Source: Septoria linicola | Lineage: Eukaryota; Ascomycota; Dothideomycetes; Mycosphaerellales; Mycosphaerellaceae | Reading direction: 5' to 3' | DNA: 64,000 nucleotides | Assembly (NCBI GenBank): GCA_024114885.1 | Contig: CP099425.1 | Span: 1,426,001-1,490,000, forward strand | Part shown: piece after piece, positions 1 to 11,276 of the stretch | How positions within the stretch are numbered: position 1 is the stretch's first letter | Layout of the letters: every line of letters starts with the position of its first letter | Translations under genes and position numbers: made by a program | The notes under the pieces: generated by a model | What the model was told of the DNA's origin: nothing | Databases searched by the model: none | Seen by the model: the letters and a program-made list of their open reading frames with translations, nothing else

Positions 1-327
1 AATTCCGTATTCTGATCTTGCCCACTGCACGATCTTGTTCGTGTCGCACGCGGGCGAACGAGTCCTTCTTATTGTCCGCAGGTCTTCTCGTATGACTAAC
101 TAGCGGGGTTTGTCGCACGGGGTAGAGAACCGGAGTCAAGCTTTGACGCATGGAGCGCGCATGGGGAGCGTCAGGACTAGCGCATCCCGGTGTTTGACGG
201 CAATCTCGATGGGCTTTCTTGGAGCAGTCACAAGTCACGCCTGGCGTCTCTACTTCTTTAGCTGAAGGTTGTGCCGCACAAAGGCTTGAACATACTGTAG
301 TGCATCCGCACGATCGAGGAGAACAAG

Positions 328-1560
328 ATGGGGCTTCCAGCCAATTGCAAGGCGAGTTCAAAGGCCGCCTTACCTGAGGCAGACATGCTGCTGACAGTCT
401 CCAGTCCATCAGTAAGGAAGAACGATGTCTCCATGCTGCAGCACTTGCTCAGCGAGATTTTGATGAACCTCACTTCGCGGTTTACAACGACAAGTTCTTG
501 GAACTTCTAGGCGACAGTCCTAGCATTGAGCTCGGCATCGAAAAGGACTGGCCGTTCGCGCACGAGGCCGGAGTATACCTGCCGGACCAGGATGCGGTCT
601 ACATCACCAGCAACGGCCTGGACACGCCATCGGGCAAGACGATCAAAGTCGGCAAGCTGATCAGGAGTTCTAGCACCGGCAAATGGGATTACGACGAACT
701 TCAGACTGACATCGCGATGGGCAACGGCGGCATCAACTACAAGGGCGGGGTCCTATTCTGTGATCAAGGCGATATGAAATCATCTGGTGGCTTGGTTCTC
801 ATGGACCCTAGACCGCCGTACGGGACGAAGACGCTGATGTCTTCGTACCACTGGCGTCGGTTTACCAGCGTCAATGATGTTGTGGTGCATACCGATGGCT
901 CACTGTGGTTCACCGACCCGATCTATGGCTTCGAGCAAGGCTTTAGACCAGAGCCTCAATTGCCGTGCCAGGTCTATCGATTCGATCCAAACTCCGGAGA
1001 CATCAGAGTAGTCGCCGATGGCTTTGGTCGCCCTAACGGGCTTTGCTTCTCGCCAGATGAGCTGACATTGTACGTTACCGATACGGACTGGATCCATGGT
1101 GACGGGACGACGGACTTGACCCGGCCTTCCCACATGTGAGTCCCACGTGGAATCTGTACCTAGACACCCTTGCTAATTGCGTTAAAGTTACGCATTCGAT
1201 GTATTGGACAGGCATGGATCGCACTTTTTGGCCAACAGGAGGGTATTCGCGATGGCGGACGAAGGTCAGCGAGCAAATGCCGACTAGCTAGCTGACACGC
1301 TGACGAATACTCTAGGCATTCCAGATGGCATCAAATGTGATCTGCAAGGCAATGTCTACTCGGGCTGTGGTGATGGTGTTCATGTCTGGACCCCTGGTGG
1401 CCAGCTGATTGGAAAGATCAAGGTCAAAGGCGGAGTGGCAAACTTCTGCTTCGGGAGGAGAGGCGAGATGTTTGTGCTGAACGAAACCAAGTTTTGGGTA
1501 GTGAAGTTCAGCAGCAAAGTGCAAGGCGCCTTGCTAGCCAACATGAAGATAGAGGTGTAG
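328..1560 (+). CDS. SMP-30/gluconolactonase-like beta-propeller hydrolase
   Basis: Predicted 362-residue enzyme of the SMP-30/gluconolactonase/LRE family: six-bladed beta-propellers that hydrolyse lactones or phosphoesters with one divalent metal. Exons are 328-411, 453-1135, 1188-1264 and 1316-1560 (1089 nt, in frame). Family marks are the N-terminal WPFAHEAG segment, whose Glu is a likely metal ligand, the GRPNGLCFSPD segment (Asn ligand) and a YVTDTDW blade segment. The first intron (412-452, GTAAGG to CTCAG) is only 41 nt. It is needed because the frame coding RDFDEPHF has no ATG of its own after an upstream stop. The start could be ATG 328 or the in-frame ATG 385. No signal peptide is evident, so it is probably cytosolic. 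The substrate cannot be told from sequence. Confidence 0.8.
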
Positions 1561-2153
1561 TCGGCGCTGCGCCGAGCAGACGAAGCGATGCTTGTGTAGA
1601 CTGGCTTGAAGTTACGCTACCATTTCGCGTTCCGATCAGCCTGTCTCTCGCCCGGAAACTGATCAGCAACGGACGCTCTGCAGGAGCAGGCCAAACCCAT
1701 TGCTATCATCGGGTGCATCCACTGGTCATCTTGCATGCAGACCGAAAATGCCGCGCACACTCCCAGGCGGTGATAATGTCGGCTGTAGTGATGATGTGTG
1801 TGACCAGGCCATGATAGAGTTTGGAGGCACTCTCAAGCCGTGATCATGCGTTATTTTTGATCTGAACGAGCCAAGCTTGGGTGTGCTCGATTTGATGGGC
1901 GGGGGAGACAGATGATGGTCCCAGCCCAAAAGTCATCGTCCGTCTGCCTTTCTGCCCTGAGCCGCCCAGTTCCGTCTGATCTGACCCAAGCGCACGATTA
2001 TCGTTGTTCTGGTCGTGGTCGTCGGCGATTGCGCGCACGCTGCTGCAACTCTTGACACGCGACGTGTTTGTTGGTGTTGGTGATTTGCAGCCAACACCCA
2101 GTCGCCGTCAGTCGGCTCTCTCTCCACCGACTCCACCTCCGCACAACCATACG
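1561..2153. other. Intergenic, promoter side of the Zn2Cys6 gene
   Basis: About 590 bases between the SMP-30 stop and the regulator start. I see no supportable coding frame; the longer open frames here are shadows. It presumably holds the 3' end of the first gene and the promoter/5' leader of the next. Confidence 0.5.
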
Positions 2154-4873
2154 ATGGACTCCAACGCAGGCGGATATCGACCTCAGCACGACAGCTCGGA
2201 CGACAGTCCAAGCACACAGCCAACAGGCAAACCAGCCAAGAAGGATGGTCCCAAGTCAGAGCGGGAGAAGCGCACATACCGTGCCTGTCTCCATTGCCGT
2301 CAGCGCAAGTCTCGATGTGATCTGTGAGCATTTCCCTTTTCCTTGTTCCCTTCCAGCATATTTCGACCACATCGCTGGGTACTTGATCGTGCCCTGGACG
2401 CGTGATAGCGATTGCCGTCAAGAGCCGGCCATCTACTGTGCCACATCTGGTATCATGGCACATTGGCAGTGCGATGGTCGCTCTTTGACGGAGTCTCGTC
2501 CTCGGCATTGCCAACCAACACGGACTCCACTTGCTCTCCAGCACATGGCTGACGCTTCGGCACAGGTACAGCAGCGGAGAACCTGGCCGCCCTCCCTGCG
2601 AGAGGTGCATTCGCGAGCAGCATGAATGTATCCTTGGAGGCTCTAGACGAGGTGGTCGCAGAGTAAAACGCAGCACTTCTGATGTCAACAACTCGACTCC
2701 AGGTCCGTCGCCACACGGCCTGCCTCATCAGCCTGGAAGCATAGAGAGCGTTATCAGGCCAGTGCACTTACCGCCGCCACCACGCAGTGATCAGCAGCAT
2801 GTGCTGGATCCAAGTCTCCAGCAGCCACGGCAGGCACGGCTTCCAAGCTGGAGCTCCCTCAATCCGGACTCGAGGACACTACCGCCATTGTCACACGATG
2901 GTGCCGCTACTCCGACCGCTAAGATGACAGTGGACGACACTGTCGCCTCCACCGACCTGCAGAACCCTGCGGATGCTCTCGAGTTCCTAGCCCACGTAGC
3001 GGAGCGCGATTCTGGAAACAACCAGCTGCCACCCATGCATAGTAGTGTTTACGGAAGGTCACCACATCAGCTTGCAGGCCTCAACAATCAGCAACGCGAT
3101 GGCTCGCGTCCTGTACAGCCCCCGACTCCCAGTAATGTCATTGACTACCCTCCACTTAGCAAAGGTCAACTCAGCTTGGAGATGATCCGAGCGCTTTTAT
3201 GTCGGTATGAATGTCTTGTGAGGGGAGAGATCTTTGATAGCAGCTAATTCGGTCGTAGCTATGAGGACAAGTACCACCCATTCTTTCCGTTGGCCAATCC
3301 GGCAGCAATGGATCCCAGTAATCTGCCTACCATTGCAGCAAAGGAGCCACACCTCCTCGCTGCTATTCTGACCGTCGCCTCCAAAGACGAAAAGGACTGG
3401 TGGCAGGTACACGATGACTGCTCGGCTCATATGCAATCACTTGTCGCGACTCTGGTATACAGCGGCTCAGGTTCCGTCGAAGCTGTAGAAGCTATGCTGA
3501 TCCTGGCCGAATGGGTACCCAGACGTCCACACTCTACACCTGCCATCGGACGTGGAGAGGAGGACTGTGCTGCCTGGATGTATGTGGGCACTGCCATTAG
3601 ACTTGGGTACTTGCTCGGCATCGACAGGACAGGTTTCCGCGCGGAAAGTGAATCACAGTCTGCCGACTTGAATCGCAAGCGTCTTGCCTGGGCAAGCTGC
3701 TACATGAGTGATCGACAGGTTTCCGTGAGGATAGGAAAGGCCTTCTGGTCACGAGGTCCCGGTCCAATGACAGCACTACGAGCACAAGACTTCCCAAGCT
3801 TACAGCCGCGACTCCATCGGCACGACGACTTCGCCGCGATATACCAAGCAAATCTGGAACTGACGCAGCTGTTCAGTAATGCACATGACGTGCTCTACGC
3901 GACTAAGAGTCGATCGAATCAACTGAACTTTGGCGGCGAGTACGTCAAGTATATCGACGACTTCAGAGTCGCACTTCGTCACTGGAACGAATCATGGGGT
4001 ACTTTCACGTGCTCGCCGCCACTGAAGGCCAGCCTGATACTTTCCTATGAGTATCTCCGGCTGTATGTTAATGCATTTGCATATCAAGTTAGTCTGCCCT
4101 AGTCGATCTTGCATTCGTCTTGTGCTAATCATGTGCAGGCAACACTCAACCGCCTGATACAGCGGATGAAGGATGCCATGGAGAATGGCCAACCAAATCG
4201 AAAAATGGCATACCCGTTCGCTGACGTTGCCGCAACGCCTGATGCGCGCTTCATCTACGATGCAATAGATGCCGCCAAAGCCCTGCTCAGCACGTTTTGC
4301 AGCTTCGTGGACCCTCAAGAGACATTCCGCTACATGCCACTCCGCTATTACCTGTATGTCATCTACTCTGCTGTCTTCCTGTACAAGGCACGATCGACTG
4401 GAGTTATGGCTGGCGACACGCGTGGCTCGGTCAAGCGACTAATCAGCGACACTATGGACTGCTTGCAAAAGTCCAGTGCGTGTCCGAACGATGTCGGCGA
4501 TCGATACTCTCGACTTGTGCGTCTGCTTTGGAGAAAGCCACCAGCAGGTCGTGGCAGCATCGCGGAACCAAATGATATCACGAGACCTGCCACTGCCCAG
4601 CCTAGTGCGCCAGGTCTGCCTCCTCCGCGTGGTGGTACAGAGTCCATGCCGCTGGACACAGCACCGCCGTCCATTAACCAGTTCAGTTGGCTTGATCTTG
4701 GGGCAGTCGGTGATTTCGCTGTTGAGAACAACAATTCGATCGCGGGAAGCAGTATGCTAGATCACATGGACGACACTTCCAACGATGGGTTCTCGCAATT
4801 CGATCCGAATATGACTTTCACGCCGCAGCAGTTCGCGTGGAACGGTATGAGTCCCTCGGGCATCATCTTTTGA
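2154..4873 (+). CDS. Zn2Cys6 fungal-specific transcription factor
   Basis: Predicted 790-residue nuclear regulator. Exons are 2154-2323, 2566-3204, 3259-4087 and 4139-4873 (2373 nt, in frame). The zinc cluster is split by the 242-nt first intron: exon 1 gives CLHCRQRKSRC and exon 2 gives PPCERCIREQHEC, together the six cysteines of a Gal4-type binuclear cluster near residues 45-75. A basic RRGGRRVKR stretch follows directly and suits DNA contact or nuclear import. A long Pro/Ser/Gln-rich linker leads into a middle homology region (around YHPFFPLANP, then PHLLAAILTVASKD and GYLLGIDR), typical of the fungal_trans domain. The C-terminus is acidic and Asn/Gln-rich and could be the activation region. 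The target pathway is unknown; no biosynthetic cluster lies beside it. Confidence 0.85.
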
Positions 4874-4984
4874 GGTACGACGAGCAGCCGGCAATACATG
4901 CAGGCCTGAGAAATATCAAGTAGGTCCAATTCTGATCGTGGAGGAGCGTCGCCAGGAACCTGCACCACACTGGCTCCACAACCA

Positions 4985-5383
4985 TCACGCATGCAATGTG
5001 CCATCCGCGTTGCGAAGTGCAGCCAGGTCGGGAACGTTCAAGTCGACAGGGTGCTTCCATAATCGTGGACGTGGAAATGCAAACTGCTCAGCAACGGCGG
5101 TTGCAACTTGCTCCAAGGCCCAGTAGAAGAGCGTTTCAGACGCCGAATTGAGAGAAGATACTGCAAGATGGCGCTGGAAGATGCATTCTCGAACAGCGCA
5201 TATGCGTGAGCTTTTGCAATCGTTCACTCTGTTATTGTAGAGAAGGATGGAAAGTCTCCGAAGGAAAGTTTGGCACATACCGAAACGAACTGCAGATCTG
5301 CCACCATCGATTGGCTATGATGTGCTTGAGGATCAAGAACATTCAAGCCATACCGTTAGTGATGTGCTAGTGTTTGTCGACAT
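4985..5383 (-). CDS. Small spliced gene of unknown function (79 aa model)
   Basis: Tentative model on the minus strand with exons 5354-5383, 5281-5314 and 4985-5160 (240 nt, 79 residues). The last exon has a protein-like frame, including ASETLFYWALEQVATAVAEQ, that ends convergently 111 bp from the Zn2Cys6 gene. Donors GTATGG and GTATGT and acceptors CATAG and TTGCAG give phases that close. The weak point is intron 1, at 39 nt shorter than others here; a different first exon is possible. No recognised domain, signal peptide or membrane segment. Transcript evidence would be needed to fix the 5' end. Confidence 0.4.
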
Positions 5384-5593
5384 GCTTTAGGGTTATGTGA
5401 GCACCTTGCAGAGCTGACCGAGGCCGAGACTGCATGGGACGCCTTATGCACTATCCTCTCTCTCCACCGCGCCTGCTGCGCACCCACTGCGGCTGTGCGC
5501 AGAGCGTGTGTTGGTGTCGCGGAGCTCATACCCTGTTCAAACGACTCCTCTTATCCAACAGAACGCCCCTCGAAGGCCTGATCGCCTTGTACA

Positions 5594-7146
5594 ATGAGGC
5601 CCTTCCCTTCTGTCTTGTTTGTGTTCGGATTCTCGTCTTGTGTCAGCTCACAACTTTTATCAGGCGTTGCCGGTAGTGCCGACCAACAACGGCTTCAGAA
5701 TCAGCTGTGCAATAAGACATTTGCTGATGCGAATGCGGTATGTTTGACAGGCACCTGGATTGCTCATTCCTGCTGACGTGACCACTATAGACTGGAATAT
5801 ACACTATCACGCCTGATGTTACCGATGTCGACACTCCCATAAGCTGGGGTGGCACGGTCTTCCAATCGAACGACAGCACCAGCAATCGCATCGAGCTTTC
5901 TCTGTGGTTTAGTTCTGGCGGCCAGAACTACAGGTATGGCAAACACTCCTGGCATGGATTACAAACATGCTAACCGGCATTCAGTGATAACTTCGATCTC
6001 GGATACGATGCCTGCTACCTTTGTAAGACATGTATAGAGCGGAGAGGTTCATGTGGGTTACGTGCTAAGCTTGGCTAGGGCCTGCGCCATTCTCGTTCAA
6101 CACGTATGTTCGAGGGCAGTCAGATAATGGCAGCTGCATCCAGACACTTGACGAAACCTGCGTTAGCGACTTACTGGCCGCCACGACAGCTGGCTCAGCG
6201 CGACTCACTGGCATTCCCACCAACCTAAGCACAAATTCACTGCCTGACGTCTGCAGCCAACTGGCTAGCGAGCTCACGACCAACTTCCCAGACAGCTGCA
6301 AGCCCTACTTCAACTCTACGGGATTACTTCCGGTAGCTGTGTATGGTGGTTTACCAGCCTTGGGAGGACCGCTGACGGGGAACCAATCTCTTGTGGATCG
6401 CGCAAAGTGCAAGCTCAACACCACCTCAAATGAAGAATTCAGCTTGATGTGGACACAGTTCGGGGAATTCTCTCTGGATACTTACTATCTGGCGAATGTA
6501 AGTCTGATGGACCCAACGCATGCTTTGACATGACGACTACACCTTGACTTGTATCCTAATAAATTCGCAGTACTTTGTCATCCCTGTCATCACTGCATTC
6601 ATGCCCATCGCGGATTCTCAGCGCCAAATTACCTTGAATACTCCAAAGAGCTTCATGAGCTGTGGCAGAACATCGAATCTGACACAGGGTAGCATTCCGA
6701 TTCCTGCTGCACCAGCACCAGAGCTGGTCGAGACTTTTGTGGGCTCGAATGGGAGCGCAATGGCAGCAAACGGGACCTCTTCCAACACCACAGACTCAGC
6801 GCAAAGTACTCAGGAGAATGGCGATGCAGATGGGGGCAGTATAAGTGGAGGAGCGATCGCAGGCATCGTGATTGGAGTCGTACTCGGACTAGCAGTGGTG
6901 GGGGCAGCAGTGTGGTTCTTCGTGTTCAGAAAGCGAAAGGGACAAACAGGCGCGGCGGAGCTGAGTGGTTACGGTGCCATTGAGAACAAAGAGACGCGGC
7001 AGAACTCAGTCGAAGCACCGAACAATAACTCGATATCAGAAATGGGTGGTACAGATGGTGGACAATATCAGCCAGGCTGGAAAACGTCAGAGGCAGTCGA
7101 ATTACCGACGTATCGCAATCCTGTTGAGCTTCCTGGGAATAGATAG
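5594..7146 (+). CDS. Secreted-type surface protein with one C-terminal membrane segment
   Basis: Predicted 439-residue type I membrane glycoprotein. Exons are 5594-5737, 5791-5933, 5985-6022, 6079-6497 and 6571-7146 (1320 nt, in frame), including a 38-nt micro-exon. The N-terminus (MRPFPSVLFVFGFSSC...) is a signal peptide. The extracellular part has many N-glycosylation sequons and scattered cysteines. A Ser/Thr/Asn-rich stalk precedes a Gly-rich lead-in (GGSISGGAIAGIVIG), one transmembrane helix (GLAVVGAAVWFFVF) and an RKRK stop-transfer signal. The cytosolic tail of about 80 residues is polar. The stalk-TM-basic layout resembles SKG6-like fungal surface proteins, but the ectodomain was not recognised. 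A wall-associated or sensor role is inference. Confidence 0.75.
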
Positions 7147-7512
7147 CGAGTGCGAGGAGGTAGTCACCAAATTATTGACGTGATGAGCTGCGGACCAAGC
7201 ACGAGGTCAGTCGCTCGATGCGACCTATCGTGGTTGCTGTAGACTCACGGCAAATCATGCGAAGAAATCTGTTACAGTGAATCGCGATTCCTCTCAGAAG
7301 CCACGATTACCAGCAGTGTGCAAAGTCAAAAAGCAGGCGGTAAATGTGTTGTAAGCCATACCAAGAAACTCTGAGACACGATGTCATCGGCGCCAGACTG
7401 TGCCTGAGGTTGTTCAGCGGCACGCCTGATCAACCATGATACATAGTTGCGCCCAAAACCAAGGTCATGACTGCAGAACACCCGTCATCGACGAGATCTC
7501 GGGATACAGAAG
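7147..7512. other. Intergenic region
   Basis: About 365 bases with no supportable coding frame; presumably terminator of the surface-protein gene and promoter of the RapZ-like gene. Confidence 0.5.
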
Positions 7513-8337
7513 ATGGCGGATGTGGAAACACAAACTGTGATTTGTGAGATCTGGTCTCACAGCCATGCTCCACCCCTCCATCCACCGGCCAGCGTTGCAT
7601 TCGACTTGAGAAAGGTGCCGAACCCTCCTAAACATGTCAGAGACCAGTATGACGGCAGGTCAAAGAGGTTGTCAGAACACCTGCTACACGGGGCTGTGTT
7701 TGTGGGTCTGCTTGAACGAGCTGCAAAGGAGATCACGCAAGCCATCAATGCCATCTTCTCTGAGTCGTTAAACAGAGATGCCCCAGGTATCACGACAAGC
7801 AGCGATCACGTCAGTCATGACAATGTGCTCCCTGATGCGGATTCCTCAGGAGATCTGACTGCTGCCGACTCAGTGTCATCCGGCTGCACGAACGGGCCGA
7901 CTGTTTCTGACAGCGGCATTCTCGATCGCAGCCTGGTACCTGTCATGAACAGCAGACACCCACGCGTCAGACACGAGCCTGCTTTGCAACCATTATGCGA
8001 TGAAAATCTCGACAGCAAGGAAGATCCTCTGTCAGATTCGGGGGAAGTTGTGTCTGGCCGGTCTTCTGGAGAGGAGCCGAAGTCTGACCAAGTTCTCCGC
8101 ATCAGCTGTTTCTGCGAACGAGGTCGTCACAGGTCCGTGGCATTTGCGGAAGAGCTGGGTAGGACGCTCAACAAGATGCCAGGAACCAGGTCGTTCCAAG
8201 TAGTGGTGCGAGTACAGCACAGAGATGTCGAAGTCAAATCTAGAGACTCGGGCCGTATGCGCCGAGGAGGACGTGGTAAGAGTCGTGTACTCGGTGCCGC
8301 AATCGTGGCCGATCAGGCAGAATTGCAAGATCTATAA
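7513..8337 (+). CDS. RapZ C-terminal-like domain protein
   Basis: Intact single-exon 274-residue protein. It resembles the C-terminal domain of bacterial RapZ (YvcJ) in two separated blocks. SVAFDLRKVPNPPKHVRD near residues 28-45 matches the conserved D-x-R-x-x-P-N-P segment. ISCFCERGRHRSVAFAEEL near residues 195-213 matches the G-x-x-H-R-S-V-x-x-A-E segment, and HRDVEVKSR follows. Between them sits a low-complexity Ser/Asp-rich insert of roughly 110 residues. The P-loop ATPase domain of bacterial RapZ is absent. In bacteria this domain binds GlmY/GlmZ small RNAs; what the fungal form does is not known to me. No targeting signal is evident. Confidence 0.7.
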   Translation: MADVETQTVICEIWSHSHAPPLHPPASVAFDLRKVPNPPKHVRDQYDGRSKRLSEHLLHGAVFVGLLERAAKEITQAINAIFSESLNRDAPGITTSSDHVSHDNVLPDADSSGDLTAADSVSSGCTNGPTVSDSGILDRSLVPVMNSRHPRVRHEPALQPLCDENLDSKEDPLSDSGEVVSGRSSGEEPKSDQVLRISCFCERGRHRSVAFAEELGRTLNKMPGTRSFQVVVRVQHRDVEVKSRDSGRMRRGGRGKSRVLGAAIVADQAELQDL

Positions 8338-9836
8338 GAGCGACTCTGAGGTAGTAATAGTTTGGAATGCTGAAACTGACCAAGGGAGCCAATCTCGATT
8401 TGAAATGTCCTGTGGTTTCTCAGAAACCTGACGGTTACACTATACCATGGCACGTATGCGGAGAAGGGAACACAATTGAGGGGCTTGCCATATGGCAGAC
8501 GTTGTACTTGCAAGCTTTGTCTGGATCTCTGATCACTTGTGCCAGTGGAAAAGACGGGTTTCTGGCGTTTCAAATCTGTCTTGTACTCCGTGCGTTGCAT
8601 AATAATGCACGGCAGTCACGCAACATGCTTAATGCAAACGTGTCTCCATTGTGCAGCCTCTTCGCGTGGGCAGGGCAGTGGGTGTGGTGGAACAGCCAGA
8701 AGTCGTTTCAGCCTCTTGCCACTGGTCCTGTCGATCATAAGTGCCATTAACGTGCCGGCACCGCAAAATCAGACACCGTCAGTTCGGTCGGCCGCTTCCC
8801 CGTGGCGGTTTCGAGCAAGAGAGTTCGGGGAGAAAGTTCCAAGTGCGAAGCCAAAAGGGGCATGACCGAGATTGGGTTCGTCCCATGCTGCAGCCTTCTG
8901 TGGGGTGGTGATGGAGGAACTTCCGGGTCTTGCTCGATTCCTCGGTTCCTTGGACCTCATCTCGTCTGTTGCACCATCTCGCGACGCTGGCGGCAGCACG
9001 GAGAAGCTCGCAGCGAAGCAAGAGTCGTACGCGCAACCGAATGACTCTGCAATAATCTGTCGTGCTCCGCTTGCTTGGCGCTCGTGGAGCACGGAGAAAG
9101 GTGGGCAGCGAATCCTGCTTGCGACAACATGCGGCTGCTTGCTGTGGCGTGTTCTCGAGCGAGGATGACTTGTTCAAAGGTCGGCAACGCTGAATAGGCA
9201 GGGCTGTGCAGGATGCAGAACGAGTTGCTGCAGGGATGCGCACCGCTATAATTCTAGGCAATCCGAGTGTTCGAGAAGTGTGCCATCGATGATCTTCGCA
9301 GGCCCCCGTCTGGCGGTGAGATGTGCTGGCGTTGTCCAAAACACGCGCCGGCGACCCGCCTTCCGCCAAACGAACGGCATCCCACGGAAATTCTTCTTTG
9401 CGACGTTTCCTATAGACACTTGGTGTAGTCGGCGCGGCAGCCTACTGGCCAGTGTGTATTCACTTCCGGGCCTTGACATGCGGTTGTCCAATACGTCCCG
9501 AATGCCGCGCGGTGCAACGAAACCTAATTGTGCGCCTCGCTCCAGACTTTCTCATGTTTGGTTGATCAAGGATGCAGGTATCTGTAAGAAGCACGCTGTA
9601 AGTCAGGGTGTTTGTGAGCAGTGGTACTTAAACAAACGCCTTCCCTCGGACACCTCTTGAGACTGCTTCCTCACTCACAGCAAAGGGATATCACTACACA
9701 TTCCACACGAGACCATATATTGCTGCCTGCATCGGAACCCAATCAGACTTATATCACACCACCGCACCACTACCACCCTCACAAGCCGTTCAAAACGTCG
9801 CCTTCCACGATTCCAAGCAAAAAGGCCAACAAGACA
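8338..9836. other. 1.5-kb region without a supportable gene
   Basis: Several open frames of 80-196 codons occur on both strands, but they overlap each other, are Arg/Ser/Cys-rich and match nothing I recognise. I see no repeat, tRNA or transposon signature. The last ~200 bases are A/C-rich, as expected for the 5' leader of the small gene starting at 9837. Confidence 0.4.
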
Positions 9837-10055
9837 ATGACAGACATCATGCCTGAGCCAACATCGCGGTCTTCTATCCCGCGTAACGACAGCTTCTCCA
9901 TCGAAGACTTCACCAACGCCTTCAAAGCTTCTTCCTCCAAGACCAAGAGCAACAATCGTTCATATCGCGTTGCCGACTCAAACGTCCCAACTGTGCCACC
10001 ACCATCAAGAAGCTCGTCAAGACCGGCGTCCATGTACGGCGATCGAAGAAGATGA
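9837..10055 (+). CDS. Small hydrophilic protein, Ser/Arg-rich (72 aa)
   Basis: Single-exon 72-residue frame starting at the ATG in ACAATGACAG, preceded by an A/C-rich leader like those of expressed fungal genes. The frame stays open upstream to 9621 but has no better ATG. The protein has a short amphipathic stretch (DSFSIEDFTNAFKASSS) in a Ser/Pro/Arg-rich, probably disordered background and ends in DRRR. There is no signal peptide or membrane segment. It looks like a genuine small gene by composition, but no family is recognised and a downstream exon cannot be excluded. Confidence 0.5.
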   Translation: MTDIMPEPTSRSSIPRNDSFSIEDFTNAFKASSSKTKSNNRSYRVADSNVPTVPPPSRSSSRPASMYGDRRR

Positions 10056-10834
10056 ACATGAACACCTCAAGCTGGACTTGGTGCCACCTATACATTTCTC
10101 GACGACGACATTGAACAATATCTACTTTACTTCGCTTTAGCGACTGAGCATTGATTGCACTATACCACCACAACGATTGCGAAGCGGCGACTTCTGGGGT
10201 TTTCTACGAGATCGGAAAGGCGTATGGGGATCTACGCATAGGCTACATAATCGGACCTGCCATCAAGTGGATGAGCTGTGCCAGCGGCAGGCGTGCCTTG
10301 GTGGCTTGTATATTGGAGAGGCGACTCAACAAGTTGGGTTTATCGTCAGAGGAGGGCTATACAGTGGCTTTGCACTGAAGCAAGATAGGCAGTATAGCAA
10401 ATGATCACTTGTTCTCCATGGCACATATTTACGAGCGCCCGGTGTCCTCCTGACGTGTACCATATCACGCTGATGTATATGTAGGAAAGCATACGTCGCA
10501 CGCTTTCGACTTCGTCGATAGCAACCTGGAGAAAGGATATTTGACATCGTTTCTTTGCGAGATTAATAACCTGCATACTATCTATCAGAAAGCTCCGACT
10601 ACCAGGCAGTGAACTCCGTCAGGCCCACATGTAGCCTGGTTGTTTGATCATCATGTCTCTAGACACCAACAGGGACGGTCTCTGCCACCATTTACAGGAG
10701 AAGTTGTTGAATATACCACCGGACTGGAAATGACACAGCAAAATCGGTCGATTGATGACCTGGTGCAATACACTCATAGGCCACTCTGCCAGCTCCGCTA
10801 TCTAGTTCTTTGAAATTTCATCAGATACGAGCGA
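10056..10834. other. Intergenic region
   Basis: About 780 bases between a small plus-strand gene and the 3' end of the minus-strand Gly-rich gene. I see no convincing coding frame, RNA gene or repeat. Confidence 0.45.
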
Positions 10835-11276
10835 CTAGCTCTTACCACCGCTTGAACCGCCTCCAGATTGATTGCCAGCATTCACACTGGTGCTCGCAGG
10901 ATCAACAGGCACACCGGAAATGCCCTTCTCGCCCTTGGTGTTGGTTCCTGCCTCGACTCCCACGTTCGTTGAGCCAGAGTCTGACGCAACCTTTGCGTTC
11001 CCTGGATTCTGCTCTACGCCAGTGCCCTCAGTCCTGCCTGGAGCATTCTGGGCTCCGAGTCCCTCCTCTGTAAGGCGTGGTCAGTGGTCGCCAAAGGAAC
11101 CCCCATAAATCTTGGCGTGGGCGGTCGAACATGACCGAACATATGGGTAAGACATACTCTCTGCTTGTTGCTTTTGGAACTTATCGCTGGCTACCTGGCC
11201 GCCTCTGGAGATTGGTCAGATAAGAAAGCTATTGCCAAATTGGAGGGGATGCGTACGGTGTTTTAGAACCAACCAT
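10835..11276 (-). CDS. Small Gly/Asn/Ser-rich hydrophilic protein (99 aa), three exons
   Basis: Minus-strand gene with exons 11257-11276 (20 nt), 11158-11204 (47 nt) and 10835-11067 (233 nt), summing to 300 nt. Donors GTACGC and GTATGT, acceptors CTCCAG and TTACAG, and intron lengths of 52 and 90 nt all fit this genome, and the phases close exactly. The product starts MVGSKTPGGQVASDKF, is free of hydrophobic stretches and becomes Gly/Asn/Thr/Ser-rich, ending GNQSGGGSSGGKS. Composition is hydrophilin-like, so a stress or desiccation role is possible, but that is inference. The two tiny 5' exons make it easy for gene finders to miss. Confidence 0.6.

Noticed and set aside
2333..2625. Coding frames between the zinc-cluster halves of the Zn2Cys6 gene
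   Set aside because: They lie in the 242-nt intron; splicing at 2324 and 2565 unites the six cysteines in frame.
8779..9369. 196-codon minus-strand ORF in the 8.3-9.8 kb gap
   Set aside because: Arg/Ser/Cys-rich, overlapped by equal frames on both strands, no motif or splice context.
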